Assembly (NCBI GenBank): GCA_039920305.1
Contig: JBDSEA010000164.1
Coordinates: 1 to 24,740, forward strand
DNA: 24,740 bases
From: DASRAJ01 sp039920305
GTDB lineage: Bacteria; Bacteroidota; Bacteroidia; Chitinophagales; UBA10324
Direction of reading: 5' to 3'
The translations under genes were made by a program, and so were the position numbers. Each line of letters begins with the position of its first letter. The first letter of the stretch is position 1. Below, piece by piece: positions 9,453 through 16,707 of the stretch. Below the pieces are notes generated by a model. It did no database searches and was not told where the DNA came from. It saw only the letters and a list, made by a program, of their open reading frames with translations.

Positions 9453-10487
9453 ATGAGAATCAAAAAAACGATTGTAACCCGTGATATTCAGCAGTACACG
9501 CTGAATGATAAAATAATCACAACGCACCACCCGATAAGTGGTGATGTAGCAGTCTTTGAAATTGTAACCCTTGGAAAACATGAAAGTGTTCAAGGCGAAG
9601 AGAAGCGCAGTCTTACAATCTTCGAGGGCGATTATATAATGGCGGCATTTGCTGATCGCTATGCTACTTCGCAGTTTGAGGGGTACATACCTACTGAGCC
9701 ATTAGAACTTTATGATATACTGGCCGCGGGCGGAGCAGTAGGTGTGGTAAGAACAAAGAACTGGGCTTTAAAAGACATTGAGCCAACCAAAATCCGGATG
9801 ATTGGCTACGCTTGTGATGAAAAAGGAAAAGTGATCAATACAAAATGGTATCGAAAAACGCGTGTGCCGTTTTCAGCATCTGTACCGGGTAATGCAAAAG
9901 TTGTTCTCTCTATCGGCTCAACAATGGACAGCGGAAAAACTACTACAGCTGGTTCTATAGCACGTGGCTTAAAACTAACAGGCAAGCGTGTAGCATTCAT
10001 GAAATTTACGGGTACAGTGCATACCAAGGACCGGGATTTTGTATATGATTGCGGCGCTGACGTGGTCACAGATTTTTCTGAAATGGGCTTTCCTTCAACT
10101 TATATGTGCGAAAAGGAAGAACTCCTTGACCTTTATCAGTCACTGCTTGCGAAGCTGTCTTTAGAAAAACCAGATTATATCGTAATGGAAATTGCTGACG
10201 GATTGTTTGAAAGGGAAACTGATTTTCTGTTGAAGTCACATGAATTTATGTCAACAATTCATTCTGTAGTATTTAGTTGCGGCGATAGCCTGAGTGCCTT
10301 TCAGGGTATCGAGGTTCTGGAAAAGATGAACATAATTCCTGCTTTTATCAGCGGAAGATTTACGATGAGTCCGCTCCTTATTCAGGAAGTACAGCAATAC
10401 AGCAAAATGGCCGTCCTTGACATGTTTCAGATAATGAGCGGAGAATTCAACTATCTCCTCCTATCGCAGGAACAGGTTGCCGCGTAA
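9453..10487 (+). CDS. P-loop NTPase of unknown function (MobB/dethiobiotin-synthetase-like fold)
   Basis: This 344-residue cytoplasmic protein starts at ATG 9453. An in-frame ATG at 9381 lies inside the preceding gene and is less likely. The N-terminal ~150 residues form a separate domain with no motif I recognise (contains SLTIFEGDYIMAAFADRYA). A Walker A motif, GSTMDSGKTT, lies at residues 155-164. It is followed by GLKLTGKRVAFMKFTG and a likely Walker B/switch segment DYIVMEIADG at 241-250. This order (N-domain, then a SIMIBI-type P-loop with conserved K-T-T) recalls MobB, dethiobiotin synthetase and DUF1611 proteins, but no catalytic signature assigns it to one. It lies 11 bp after the second SBBP gene and 84 bp before an ABC exporter gene, so it may modify or energise something handled by this cluster. 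Substrate unknown. Confidence 0.8.
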   Translation: MRIKKTIVTRDIQQYTLNDKIITTHHPISGDVAVFEIVTLGKHESVQGEEKRSLTIFEGDYIMAAFADRYATSQFEGYIPTEPLELYDILAAGGAVGVVRTKNWALKDIEPTKIRMIGYACDEKGKVINTKWYRKTRVPFSASVPGNAKVVLSIGSTMDSGKTTTAGSIARGLKLTGKRVAFMKFTGTVHTKDRDFVYDCGADVVTDFSEMGFPSTYMCEKEELLDLYQSLLAKLSLEKPDYIVMEIADGLFERETDFLLKSHEFMSTIHSVVFSCGDSLSAFQGIEVLEKMNIIPAFISGRFTMSPLLIQEVQQYSKMAVLDMFQIMSGEFNYLLLSQEQVAA

Positions 10488-10496
10488 TGATTGCGC

Positions 10497-10565
10497 ATGC
10501 AGTCTTTGAAAAGCAGTGCATCTGAAAAGCTGATTAATTTTGTGAGGGATGGATTTTGTAATTGA
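10497..10565 (+). CDS. Possible 22-residue peptide ORF
   Basis: ATG 10497 opens a 22-codon frame ending at TGA 10563-10565. It fills the gap between the NTPase and exporter genes and ends 6 bp before the exporter start. The C-terminal part reads SEKLINFVRDGFCN, an amphipathic stretch with one Cys next to the end. No clear ribosome binding site is seen, and an open frame this short is expected by chance. A candidate promoter box overlaps it. It is listed only because of its position beside an exporter. Confidence 0.15.
   Translation: MQSLKSSASEKLINFVRDGFCN
10535..10542 (+). promoter_or_regulatory. Possible -7 box before the ABC exporter gene
   Basis: TAATTTTG fits TAnnTTTG and lies 29 bp before the exporter ATG. 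A TTTG at 10505-10508 is 26 bp upstream, longer than the usual ~19-21 bp spacing. An internal promoter here is possible but weakly supported. Confidence 0.25.
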
Positions 10566-10571
10566 ATAGTT

Positions 10572-12275
10572 ATGCTTAATGCGCACCGGCTTATTAACAC
10601 TTTTATTTCCCGCAACAAGCTGCTGGTGGGTATTACTTTCTTTGCAACTATTTTAAGCAGTTTATTGAACGTATTGATACCATTGAGTATCGGCAGATTC
10701 TATGAACTCGCCTTAAATGATCACTCTGTAAAAGGAAGATTGTTCGATACCCTTGGGATTCAACTTCAATCCCCACGAGGGTTTTTTATTTTCTTTATTT
10801 TTCTGATCGCAGGAAAAGCAATTTTCACGCTGGGTGAAAATTTTTTTACGGGAACTATTGGTGAACGCTTTTCCCGTGACCTCCGTGAACAGCTTTTCAG
10901 AACTCAGCTTTCCCATTCAGTCTTAACCAATCATATAAAGCCTACGGGTAAATATTTATTGAGGTACAGCGGTGACCTTGTTTTCATTCAGCGTTTCATT
11001 TCAAAAGGCGTGATTCAGTTCTCAGGTGATATAATTTTTTTAGTGGCTGCTGTCACGGTTCTCTCCCTGGTGAATGCCAACCTTACACTCATAATGCTTG
11101 CGTGCATAGCAGCATCATGCGGAATCATCTTGTTCCTCAATAAAAGTCTTCGCGCTGCTACAATGAACAGAAGAAACCAGCGATCCACTCTGCTCGGATT
11201 TGTTGCTAATAGAATGCAGGCATTTTTTACCGTAAAAAGCTTTAACCGGGAAATTCCGGAGGAGTTACAATACAACAAACGCTCCGCTAAGCTCTATCAA
11301 TACGGGATCAGCTATTGGAAGATTTATTCAATTGTGCAGGCACTGATGCCGTTGCTGTTATTCGGTACTCTAACCCTCTTGCTTTATTACGTAACCACAC
11401 AGCGGGAGGTGCAACCCTACGGAATTAACAGAACCGGTGTGCTTGATTTTGTACTGCTCTTTCTTTATATGCAGAGTGTGATAAGGAGAATATTAAAGGT
11501 GAATGTTGTATGGCAGATGGGAAGTGTGTCTTTTCTGAAGCTACTGCACATTCTGAACTTCCCCGCCGAGGAAAAATCTCAGAAAAGAGAAATCAAGAAT
11601 GTTTCCGGAAAAATTTCTTTTGAGAATGTTTCATTGCAATATTCAAATTCAGAAGAACCGATTTTGCACGGCGTATCATTCACTATTGAGCCAAATACTA
11701 TAACCCTTATTAAAGGAAAACAAGGTTCTGGCAAGACCACACTCTTGAAATTGATGATGGGAATTTATCCGCCAACTGAGGGTAAAATTTTTCTTGATGA
11801 ATATGACTATGATTTACTGGCGTCGAACACCATTCGCAGAAATGTTGCGATCGTTTCCGAGGAGGCTCCTTTAATCGGCAATACGGTGTTCAAAGCAATT
11901 TCCTACAGCCGTGCAGAGGAGAAAAGAATGAAAGCTGCTCAATGGCTGGAACGATTGAATTTCAAAATTGCTGAAACAGAGGATGGTACTCTGGATTATC
12001 ATCTCGACGACTTTGGAAGAAATATTTCTGCTGGTCAGCGAAAGCAACTGATGTTCGCCCGGGCACTTCTCACCCGTAAAAAAATTCTCTTGCTGGATGA
12101 GGCATTTGATGAGCTGGATTCAGAAACAAAAAAAGTTATCGCTGAACGGATCAATAAGCAAAAAACCCGGCGAACCATTATTCTGGTTGCGAATAATTTA
12201 CCTGCTGAATTAAATATTGACCGGGTGATTGATCTGAATGAATTCCAGTTTCAAAATCAATTGATTGAATCATGA
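10572..12275 (+). CDS. ABC transporter, fused membrane and ATPase domains (exporter type), atypical Q- and H-loops
   Basis: This 567-residue half-transporter has a membrane domain (residues ~1-320) with about six hydrophobic segments, for example LLVGITFFATILSSLLNVLI and VQALMPLLLFGTLTLLLYYV, followed by an ATPase domain. Visible motifs are Walker A GKQGSGKTT (382-390), a degenerate signature ISAGQ (485-489) and Walker B ILLLDE (505-510). Where exporters normally have VPQD, this protein has VSEE, so Glu430 replaces the Q-loop glutamine. Where the H-loop reads IAHRL it has VANNL, so Asn541 replaces the switch histidine. No C39 peptidase domain is present. The next gene overlaps its stop by 4 bp (ATGA). 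The family exports lipids, peptides or proteins from the cytoplasm. The altered loops suggest slow or regulated ATP hydrolysis, or dependence on a partner; the substrate is unknown. Confidence 0.88.
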   Translation: MLNAHRLINTFISRNKLLVGITFFATILSSLLNVLIPLSIGRFYELALNDHSVKGRLFDTLGIQLQSPRGFFIFFIFLIAGKAIFTLGENFFTGTIGERFSRDLREQLFRTQLSHSVLTNHIKPTGKYLLRYSGDLVFIQRFISKGVIQFSGDIIFLVAAVTVLSLVNANLTLIMLACIAASCGIILFLNKSLRAATMNRRNQRSTLLGFVANRMQAFFTVKSFNREIPEELQYNKRSAKLYQYGISYWKIYSIVQALMPLLLFGTLTLLLYYVTTQREVQPYGINRTGVLDFVLLFLYMQSVIRRILKVNVVWQMGSVSFLKLLHILNFPAEEKSQKREIKNVSGKISFENVSLQYSNSEEPILHGVSFTIEPNTITLIKGKQGSGKTTLLKLMMGIYPPTEGKIFLDEYDYDLLASNTIRRNVAIVSEEAPLIGNTVFKAISYSRAEEKRMKAAQWLERLNFKIAETEDGTLDYHLDDFGRNISAGQRKQLMFARALLTRKKILLLDEAFDELDSETKKVIAERINKQKTRRTIILVANNLPAELNIDRVIDLNEFQFQNQLIES

Positions 12276-12676
12276 AGAATAAATTATTGCAATTAATTAT
12301 TGTTACCGCAAGCGTTCTATTATTTTTTTCCTGTGAAAAAAATCCTGGTGTGGGTGGCGATGCTTCAATCAGGGGGTCTGTATACGTTCAGCATTTCAAC
12401 AGTACGTTCACCCAGTTTATCAGTGAATATCCGGGATCAGATATATATGTGTATCTCATTTTCGGAGATGACATCAGTTACAGCAAGCGAATTAAAACCA
12501 CTTACGATGGGCAATTTGAATTCAAATTTCTTTACACCGGCAATTACACTGTATACGCATATTCACTCGATTCTTCATTTACTGTTGCCGGGGGAACAAT
12601 TCCAGTAATTCAGCAAGTAACGATTAGTGACAGAAAACAAACGGTTGGCATTGATACCCTGAAAATTTTCCAATAA
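12272..12676 (+). CDS. Small lipoprotein, transthyretin/carboxypeptidase-regulatory-like fold
   Basis: This 134-residue protein starts with a lipoprotein signal peptide (MKNKLLQLIIVTASVLLFFS followed by Cys21). The mature part is all beta-like: GSVYVQHF, DIYVYLIFGDD, KTTYDGQFEFKFLYTGNYTVYAYS. The order 'polar turn, G-x-F-x-F, then TGNYTVYAYS' resembles the carboxypeptidase-regulatory-like/transthyretin-like beta-sandwich often found in Bacteroidota surface lipoproteins. Its ATG overlaps the exporter stop codon (ATGA), so the two are translationally coupled. It may be an envelope partner of the exporter, an inference from position only. No enzyme motif is visible. Confidence 0.72.
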   Translation: MKNKLLQLIIVTASVLLFFSCEKNPGVGGDASIRGSVYVQHFNSTFTQFISEYPGSDIYVYLIFGDDISYSKRIKTTYDGQFEFKFLYTGNYTVYAYSLDSSFTVAGGTIPVIQQVTISDRKQTVGIDTLKIFQ

Positions 12677-12696
12677 CTGCTTCCTCTAACGGGTTT

Positions 12697-13281
12697 ATGA
12701 CTTTATGCCGGCGATATATGACTTGTGTCTGTAGCCTCTGCATCATCCTGCTACTTTTTTGTTTTCCGGTACTCTCACAGAGTAAGTCTGAGATTAAGGA
12801 TAGAAAAATAAAGTCAGTAACTACCTCAACTTTTGATATTAGAAAAGGCGATTCTACTTTTAAAAAAAACTTATCGAGATATGATCGCCAGGGGAATGTT
12901 ATTGAGAGCATTGACTATGACCCGCATGGAAATATTAAGGATCATGAACAGTTTCAATATAACAGTCATGGTGATGAAGTGTTATACATTCAGCTTTCTT
13001 CTGATCAAAAAGTAATGAGGAAGATAGAAAGCCGCTATAACAAATGGAATAATCTGACGGAGAAAATCACCACAGACGAAGGCGGAAACCTATCTGAAAA
13101 AATAGAACTCACTTATAATCCTTCCAGTGATCCTGTTTTAGAAAGTACCTATGACCGGGATGGAAAAATAATCCGGCATACAGAATACATCTATGATAGC
13201 AGGGGAATGCTGATCGGCAAGAAGATATACAATGAGAAAAATATTCTGATTTACTCAAAGGAATTTTCCATCGAATACTGA
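12697..13281 (+). CDS. Secreted protein with YD/RHS-like short repeats
   Basis: This 194-residue protein has a hydrophobic N-terminus (CSLCIILLLFCFPVLSQ) that should act as a signal peptide. The start could also be the Met at residue 8. The mature region has five or so degenerate repeats of the form Y-D-x-x-G-N-x-x-E: YDRQGNVIESIDYDPHGN, YNSHGDEVLY, YNKWNNLTEK, YDRDGKIIRH and YDSRGMLIGK. These resemble YD/RHS or MORN-like beta-hairpin repeats, which make carbohydrate-binding or structural shells. No toxin or nuclease C-terminus follows, so it is not an RHS toxin. The gene starts 20 bp after the lipoprotein gene, and its TGA shares a base with the next ATG (TGATG). A periplasmic or surface role is likely; the exact function is unknown. 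Confidence 0.7.
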   Translation: MTLCRRYMTCVCSLCIILLLFCFPVLSQSKSEIKDRKIKSVTTSTFDIRKGDSTFKKNLSRYDRQGNVIESIDYDPHGNIKDHEQFQYNSHGDEVLYIQLSSDQKVMRKIESRYNKWNNLTEKITTDEGGNLSEKIELTYNPSSDPVLESTYDRDGKIIRHTEYIYDSRGMLIGKKIYNEKNILIYSKEFSIEY

Positions 13282-13976
13282 TGACAAGAAAGGTAAGAAA
13301 TATTTGTTGCCTGAGCCTGTCATTATTGATCACGGAGGAGCTTCTTATAAGCAAAATTGCGCAAGCGCAGCAGCAGGATTTTCAGGGCATAATTGGGGTA
13401 TCAATTGAAAAAAAAATTTCCCCGTCTTTTTCTGCTTCACTCTTCAATCAGGAACTCTTCAAACAAAACCTCTTGGAACTTGGAAGTTCCTTTATTGATG
13501 CGGGCCTCAACTACAGGCTCAATCGTAACATTACCTTTGGACTTAATTACCGCTTCATTCAGCAGCGCACCATTGAAAATATTTATCAGCCACGCCAAAT
13601 GCTGTATGCCGATGTTTCCTGCACAAAAGGCTATAAAAGGATTTCTGCCACTTTGCGCGGAAGAATCCAAAGCTCATTTTATAATCTGGTGATTGGTGAT
13701 ACCAAGCAAACTTTCTTAATATACAATCGTGACCGGCTTACGATTCGCTATCACATCAACTATTATCTGGTTCCCTTTGTATATGGAGAATTTTGGTACC
13801 CGGTCAATCATCCAACGCATGAGAAGATTGACAGGCTGCGAACTGCAGCAGGCTTCTACTATATATTTAATGATCATTTTAAAGCAGAGCTTTATTATTC
13901 CATCACGCATGAACTAAATCAATCTAATAAGAAAACAAACTTTGCACCCGGCATTGTCTGTTATTTCAAAATTTAG
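13281..13976 (+). CDS. DUF2490-like outer-membrane beta-barrel protein
   Basis: This 231-residue protein has a signal-like N-terminus (LSLSLLITEELLISKIAQAQ). Alternating strands with many Arg, Tyr and Phe residues follow: NYRLNRNITFGLNYRFIQQR, YADVSC, ISATLRGRIQ, LTIRYHINYYLVPFVYGEFW and AELYYSITHE. It ends PGIVCYFKI, as expected for the last barrel strand. The pattern of Arg-containing strands, 'R-x-R-x-Q...Y-x-E', and its length fit DUF2490, a family of Bacteroidota outer-membrane proteins of unknown role. The start codon overlaps the stop of the YD-repeat gene by one base, so they are translationally coupled. Within this block it is the only visible barrel. It could be an outer-membrane anchor or channel for the secreted partners, an inference. 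Confidence 0.68.
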   Translation: MTRKVRNICCLSLSLLITEELLISKIAQAQQQDFQGIIGVSIEKKISPSFSASLFNQELFKQNLLELGSSFIDAGLNYRLNRNITFGLNYRFIQQRTIENIYQPRQMLYADVSCTKGYKRISATLRGRIQSSFYNLVIGDTKQTFLIYNRDRLTIRYHINYYLVPFVYGEFWYPVNHPTHEKIDRLRTAAGFYYIFNDHFKAELYYSITHELNQSNKKTNFAPGIVCYFKI

Positions 13977-13978
13977 CA

Positions 13979-15016
13979 ATGATTAAATTATTTCTCACAT
14001 TATCCTTTGTGGCATTAATCTCTTCACTTCTGTTGAGTCAAACCAAAATTCCGGTTGCAAATCATCCAATTGCTATTGCCGTTCACGGCGGTGCAGGGGC
14101 TCTTAAAAAGCTTGCTCTTTCTGCTCAGCAGGAACAAGCTTATAATGATACTCTTGCTCTGGCACTTAAGGCGGGTTATGCAGTCTTACAAAATGGAGGA
14201 ACGAGTATGGATGCGGTGGTTTCTGCAATTAAGGTTCTCGAAGACTGTATTCTTTTTAATGCAGGGAGAGGTTCCGTGCTTACATACAATGGTACCATAG
14301 AAATGGATGCGGCGATCATGGAGGGCAGTACCCAAAAAGCTGGTGCAGTTGCCGGCGTCAAAACAGTAAAGAATCCTATCACAGCAGCGCGCAAAGTTCT
14401 TGACAGCAGCAAATTTGTTTTGCTTTCAGGCCGGGGCGCCGAAGAGTTTGCGAAGAACAATGCACTCACGATGATTGATACGGAATATTTTTTTACTCCC
14501 TACCGTCGTGAGCAATTGAAGAAAGTGATTCAGGGGGATACGACATCAGTTAATTTCACAGATACCACTGGTATGGTTATTCCCGCGGATCGCTTTCCGG
14601 AAGATAAGTTCGGTACCGTGGGATGTGTGGCCGTCGACCGCTTTGGGAATGTTGCTGCAGGGACATCAACAGGGGGAACAGTTAACAAGAAATATGGAAG
14701 AATCGGCGATTCTCCTTTGATAGGATGTGGTACGTATGCCAACAATAAAACGTGCGCCGTTTCATGCACCGGGCATGGCGAAGATTTCATAAAGTATGTA
14801 GTTGCTTACGACATCTCGGCAATAATGCAATACCGTTTTATCAGTCTTCATGATGCTGCGAATTATGTAGTTAGAACCAAACTTAAAAAAGAAGGTGGTA
14901 GAGGGGGTTGTATCGCTATTGACAGAGCCGGTCATATTGAAATGCCCTTCAATACCGAAGGAATGTTCAGAGGATTTATTAATACTCATGGTGTGATGAA
15001 GACGATGATTTATTAA
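13979..15016 (+). CDS. Exported isoaspartyl peptidase / L-asparaginase (Ntn-hydrolase, type 2)
   Basis: This 345-residue protein has a signal peptide (MIKLFLTLSFVALISSLLLS, then Q). It continues with the family motif AIAVHGGAGALKK, and DCILFNAGRGSVLTYNGTIE follows. The autocleavage site reads FGTVGCVAVDRFGN, with Thr213 as the predicted nucleophile of the mature beta subunit. Then come TSTGGTVNKKYGRIGDSPLI and GCGTYANN, which match the substrate-binding segments of plant-type asparaginases. Enzymes of this family hydrolyse beta-aspartyl (isoAsp) dipeptides and asparagine after self-processing. A signal peptide places it in the periplasm or outside. It begins 2 bp after the DUF2490-like gene and ends the block. 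It may salvage damaged Asp/Asn residues or free amino nitrogen, or act on a product of the cluster; the last option is speculative. Confidence 0.93.
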   Translation: MIKLFLTLSFVALISSLLLSQTKIPVANHPIAIAVHGGAGALKKLALSAQQEQAYNDTLALALKAGYAVLQNGGTSMDAVVSAIKVLEDCILFNAGRGSVLTYNGTIEMDAAIMEGSTQKAGAVAGVKTVKNPITAARKVLDSSKFVLLSGRGAEEFAKNNALTMIDTEYFFTPYRREQLKKVIQGDTTSVNFTDTTGMVIPADRFPEDKFGTVGCVAVDRFGNVAAGTSTGGTVNKKYGRIGDSPLIGCGTYANNKTCAVSCTGHGEDFIKYVVAYDISAIMQYRFISLHDAANYVVRTKLKKEGGRGGCIAIDRAGHIEMPFNTEGMFRGFINTHGVMKTMIY

Positions 15017-15055
15017 AAAATATTTCCTTGCCTGATAGCGATACAATGGTGCAAT

Positions 15056-15085
15056 AAAAAAAACCACGCAGATTTTTGAAATCTG
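15056..15085 (-). terminator. Minus-strand terminator for the methyltransferase gene
   Basis: A perfect 8-bp hairpin, GCAGATTT (15067-15074), loop TTG, AAATCTGC (15078-15085), is followed on the minus strand by GTGG and a run of seven T (plus-strand A run 15056-15062). There is no T run on the plus side. It lies about 240 bp beyond the methyltransferase stop and only 40 bp from the stop of the convergent asparaginase gene. Confidence 0.7.
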
Positions 15086-15212
15086 CAAGGTCTGGTATTA
15101 TCATAGGTTCCCTTGTGTGCAATTAAAGAAAATCGCACTAACTTATTGAGGCTTTATATCAAAGCAATTTATGGCCGATCAGGGTACCCGGTTAAGGAGC
15201 CATCGATATATC

Positions 15213-15505
15213 TTACTTAGATTTTATTCCACACTATAATTGCAGCCCGCACCGCAATGAGCGGGTTTCTTTTTTTAGCACCTGCTTCTCATACGCAGAC
15301 CTTTGAACACTCCGGTAATTATTTTATTCAAACAACTGGTTGCGAAAAACTTAAACCTGTTAATGGTTGTGCAGGCACTCCTTTTTGCTGGATCAGCACT
15401 TTTAATTTCCTGCCCAGATCCATTAATAAAGTGTGTATGAGAAATAATTGCCTCTGATGCTCTTCCACGTTCACTTTATTATTTTTTTCCATCTCCCTCA
15501 GATGA
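15213..15505. repeat. Direct repeat copy 2 (terminator plus methyltransferase 3' end)
   Basis: This segment matches 2500-2715. 15213-15349 corresponds to 2500-2640 and 15445-15501 to 2641-2697, with about 95 bp here that the other copy lacks. In this copy the methyltransferase 3' end is intact and only a trace of the susD-adjacent sequence remains (TTACTTAGATTTTAT against TTACTAAGATTTTAT). The rest of the 15017-15327 gap holds the two terminators and no recognisable gene. Confidence 0.85.
15244..15276 (+). terminator. Plus-strand terminator (duplicate of the one after susD)
   Basis: CCCGC (15246-15250), a 10-nt loop and GCGGG (15261-15265) are followed by TTTC and seven T (15270-15276). It could end transcripts from the asparaginase gene, about 230 bp upstream, although its close match to 2531-2563 shows it came with the duplicated segment. 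Confidence 0.65.
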
Positions 15506-16434
15506 TTTGCTATTCCAAGCGCATGGAGGAAATAAAACTGATCAGTATATCCGGAACAAGCCAAGCCATTTTTGATTCCCCACCGGCACAATGCTGAAAA
15601 GTTTACGTGTGCGGTTATATCCTGCCTGCCAATGCTGGAATAAGGATCATCATTTATGGTATGCCTGTAGTAACACATGAGCGTGCCATCCCTTCTTTGA
15701 TCCATATATAATTCCGATGAGGGAAAACCATAGTCTATCGTTATTACAAATCCACTTTTCAAAGTATTTGCAACTTCTTTAATCCATTCAATTGCTTTAA
15801 GGTTTATTTCGGTCCGGAATCCTTTTGGCAGCACCACCGTAAGCTCTTCAAAGTATTTCAGCAGATCCGCTGAGGCAGGTTTCAATATTTCAATGAATTC
15901 ATTTTGATAATCCACGTACACCTCCATCAGAATATCTTCCATTGCCACGCGGTGAACCGGAAAATTATCTATCAGCTCGTTTGATAAAATGCATCCCGTT
16001 ACTTCTGGTATTTCACTCAAAGAATTTAACCATTTTACTTTATTCATCATCCAGGTGTCATTGAAATTTGCTTTCAGCAATGATGAATTTTTCTCAATGA
16101 TGCAGTAGGTTAACTTGTCATAAAAGCTTTCATTATGCTTTGCCTGTCTCAATATATCCTTGCACAGTGTACCGGTTCCTCCTCCGAATTCCACAACGGT
16201 GAATTCATTTTTATCCATCAGGCACCACATTTCCTCAACCTGCTTTGCAACCATTTCTCCAAATACAGAAGTGAAAGCAGGGCTTGTATAGTAGTCACCC
16301 TTCGTTCCTATTTTCTCTGCCGCATTGGTATAATATCCTAACTCAGGATAATAGAGTGACATCTGCATGAAATCATGAAATGAGATGGGTCCTTCTTCCG
16401 CTATTCTTTGCTTTATAATTTCAGCAAGATCCAT
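15328..16434 (-). CDS. SAM-dependent methyltransferase, COG1565/MidA (NDUFAF7) family
   Basis: This is a complete 368-residue protein of normal family length. The N-terminus has the family signature ISFHDFMQMSLYYPELGYYT, then KGDYYTSPAFTSVFGEMVAK. The SAM-binding loop is VVEFGGGTGTL (residues 80-90). Also present are LSNELIDNFPVHRV and FVITIDYGFPSSELYMDQRR, then DITAHVNFSALCRWG, all conserved in this family. The mitochondrial homologue methylates an arginine of complex I subunit NDUFS2; the bacterial substrate is not established. The gene is convergent with the asparaginase gene and divergent from the amylase gene. A degenerate copy of its last ~100 bp lies downstream of susD at 2590-2715. 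Confidence 0.92.
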   Translation of the reverse strand: MDLAEIIKQRIAEEGPISFHDFMQMSLYYPELGYYTNAAEKIGTKGDYYTSPAFTSVFGEMVAKQVEEMWCLMDKNEFTVVEFGGGTGTLCKDILRQAKHNESFYDKLTYCIIEKNSSLLKANFNDTWMMNKVKWLNSLSEIPEVTGCILSNELIDNFPVHRVAMEDILMEVYVDYQNEFIEILKPASADLLKYFEELTVVLPKGFRTEINLKAIEWIKEVANTLKSGFVITIDYGFPSSELYMDQRRDGTLMCYYRHTINDDPYSSIGRQDITAHVNFSALCRWGIKNGLACSGYTDQFYFLHALGIANHLREMEKNNKVNVEEHQRQLFLIHTLLMDLGRKLKVLIQQKGVPAQPLTGLSFSQPVV

Positions 16435-16694
16435 TTGAGGTTTAAATAAAGTATGATCATTTTAAAAATAAATTCCGGCTTATTGTTGCTCAGGGTTGAA
16501 AATAAAATGCTATCTTAATCCACTCGAAAAAATTTTTCCTTCCACTGCCTCCCGGGCAAATCACACGATCATTAAGGCCCGCTTCAGTAATAAAACCATT
16601 CCACTCATTCGCATCATTTTTTTAAAAATAAATGAAGTAAAATAAATATGCAAAAATGAAGATGGGTAGATGAAAAGAACAGGTAAAAAGTTCC

Positions 16695-16702
16695 TACGTT
16701 TG
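16695..16702 (+). promoter_or_regulatory. -7 box directly before the amylase start codon
   Basis: TACGTTTG matches TAnnTTTG exactly and ends 5 bp before the ATG at 16708. Transcription would begin at or next to the start codon, giving a nearly leaderless mRNA. No good TTTG -33 box is seen. The rest of the 273-bp divergent gap (16435-16707) is AT-rich, without other recognisable signals. Confidence 0.4.
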
Positions 16703-16707
16703 ATCTA

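Noticed and set aside
10572..12275. Bacteriocin-processing exporter (C39 peptidase type)
   Set aside because: The protein begins directly with the membrane domain; no Cys peptidase domain and no clear double-glycine leader peptide nearby.
12697..13281. RHS/YD polymorphic toxin
   Set aside because: The protein is only 194 residues and ends within the repeats, with no toxin domain or immunity gene next to it.
15257..15457. 66-codon plus-strand frame over the repeat and methyltransferase tail
   Set aside because: It starts inside the terminator hairpin and is antisense to the intact methyltransferase end; no family motif.
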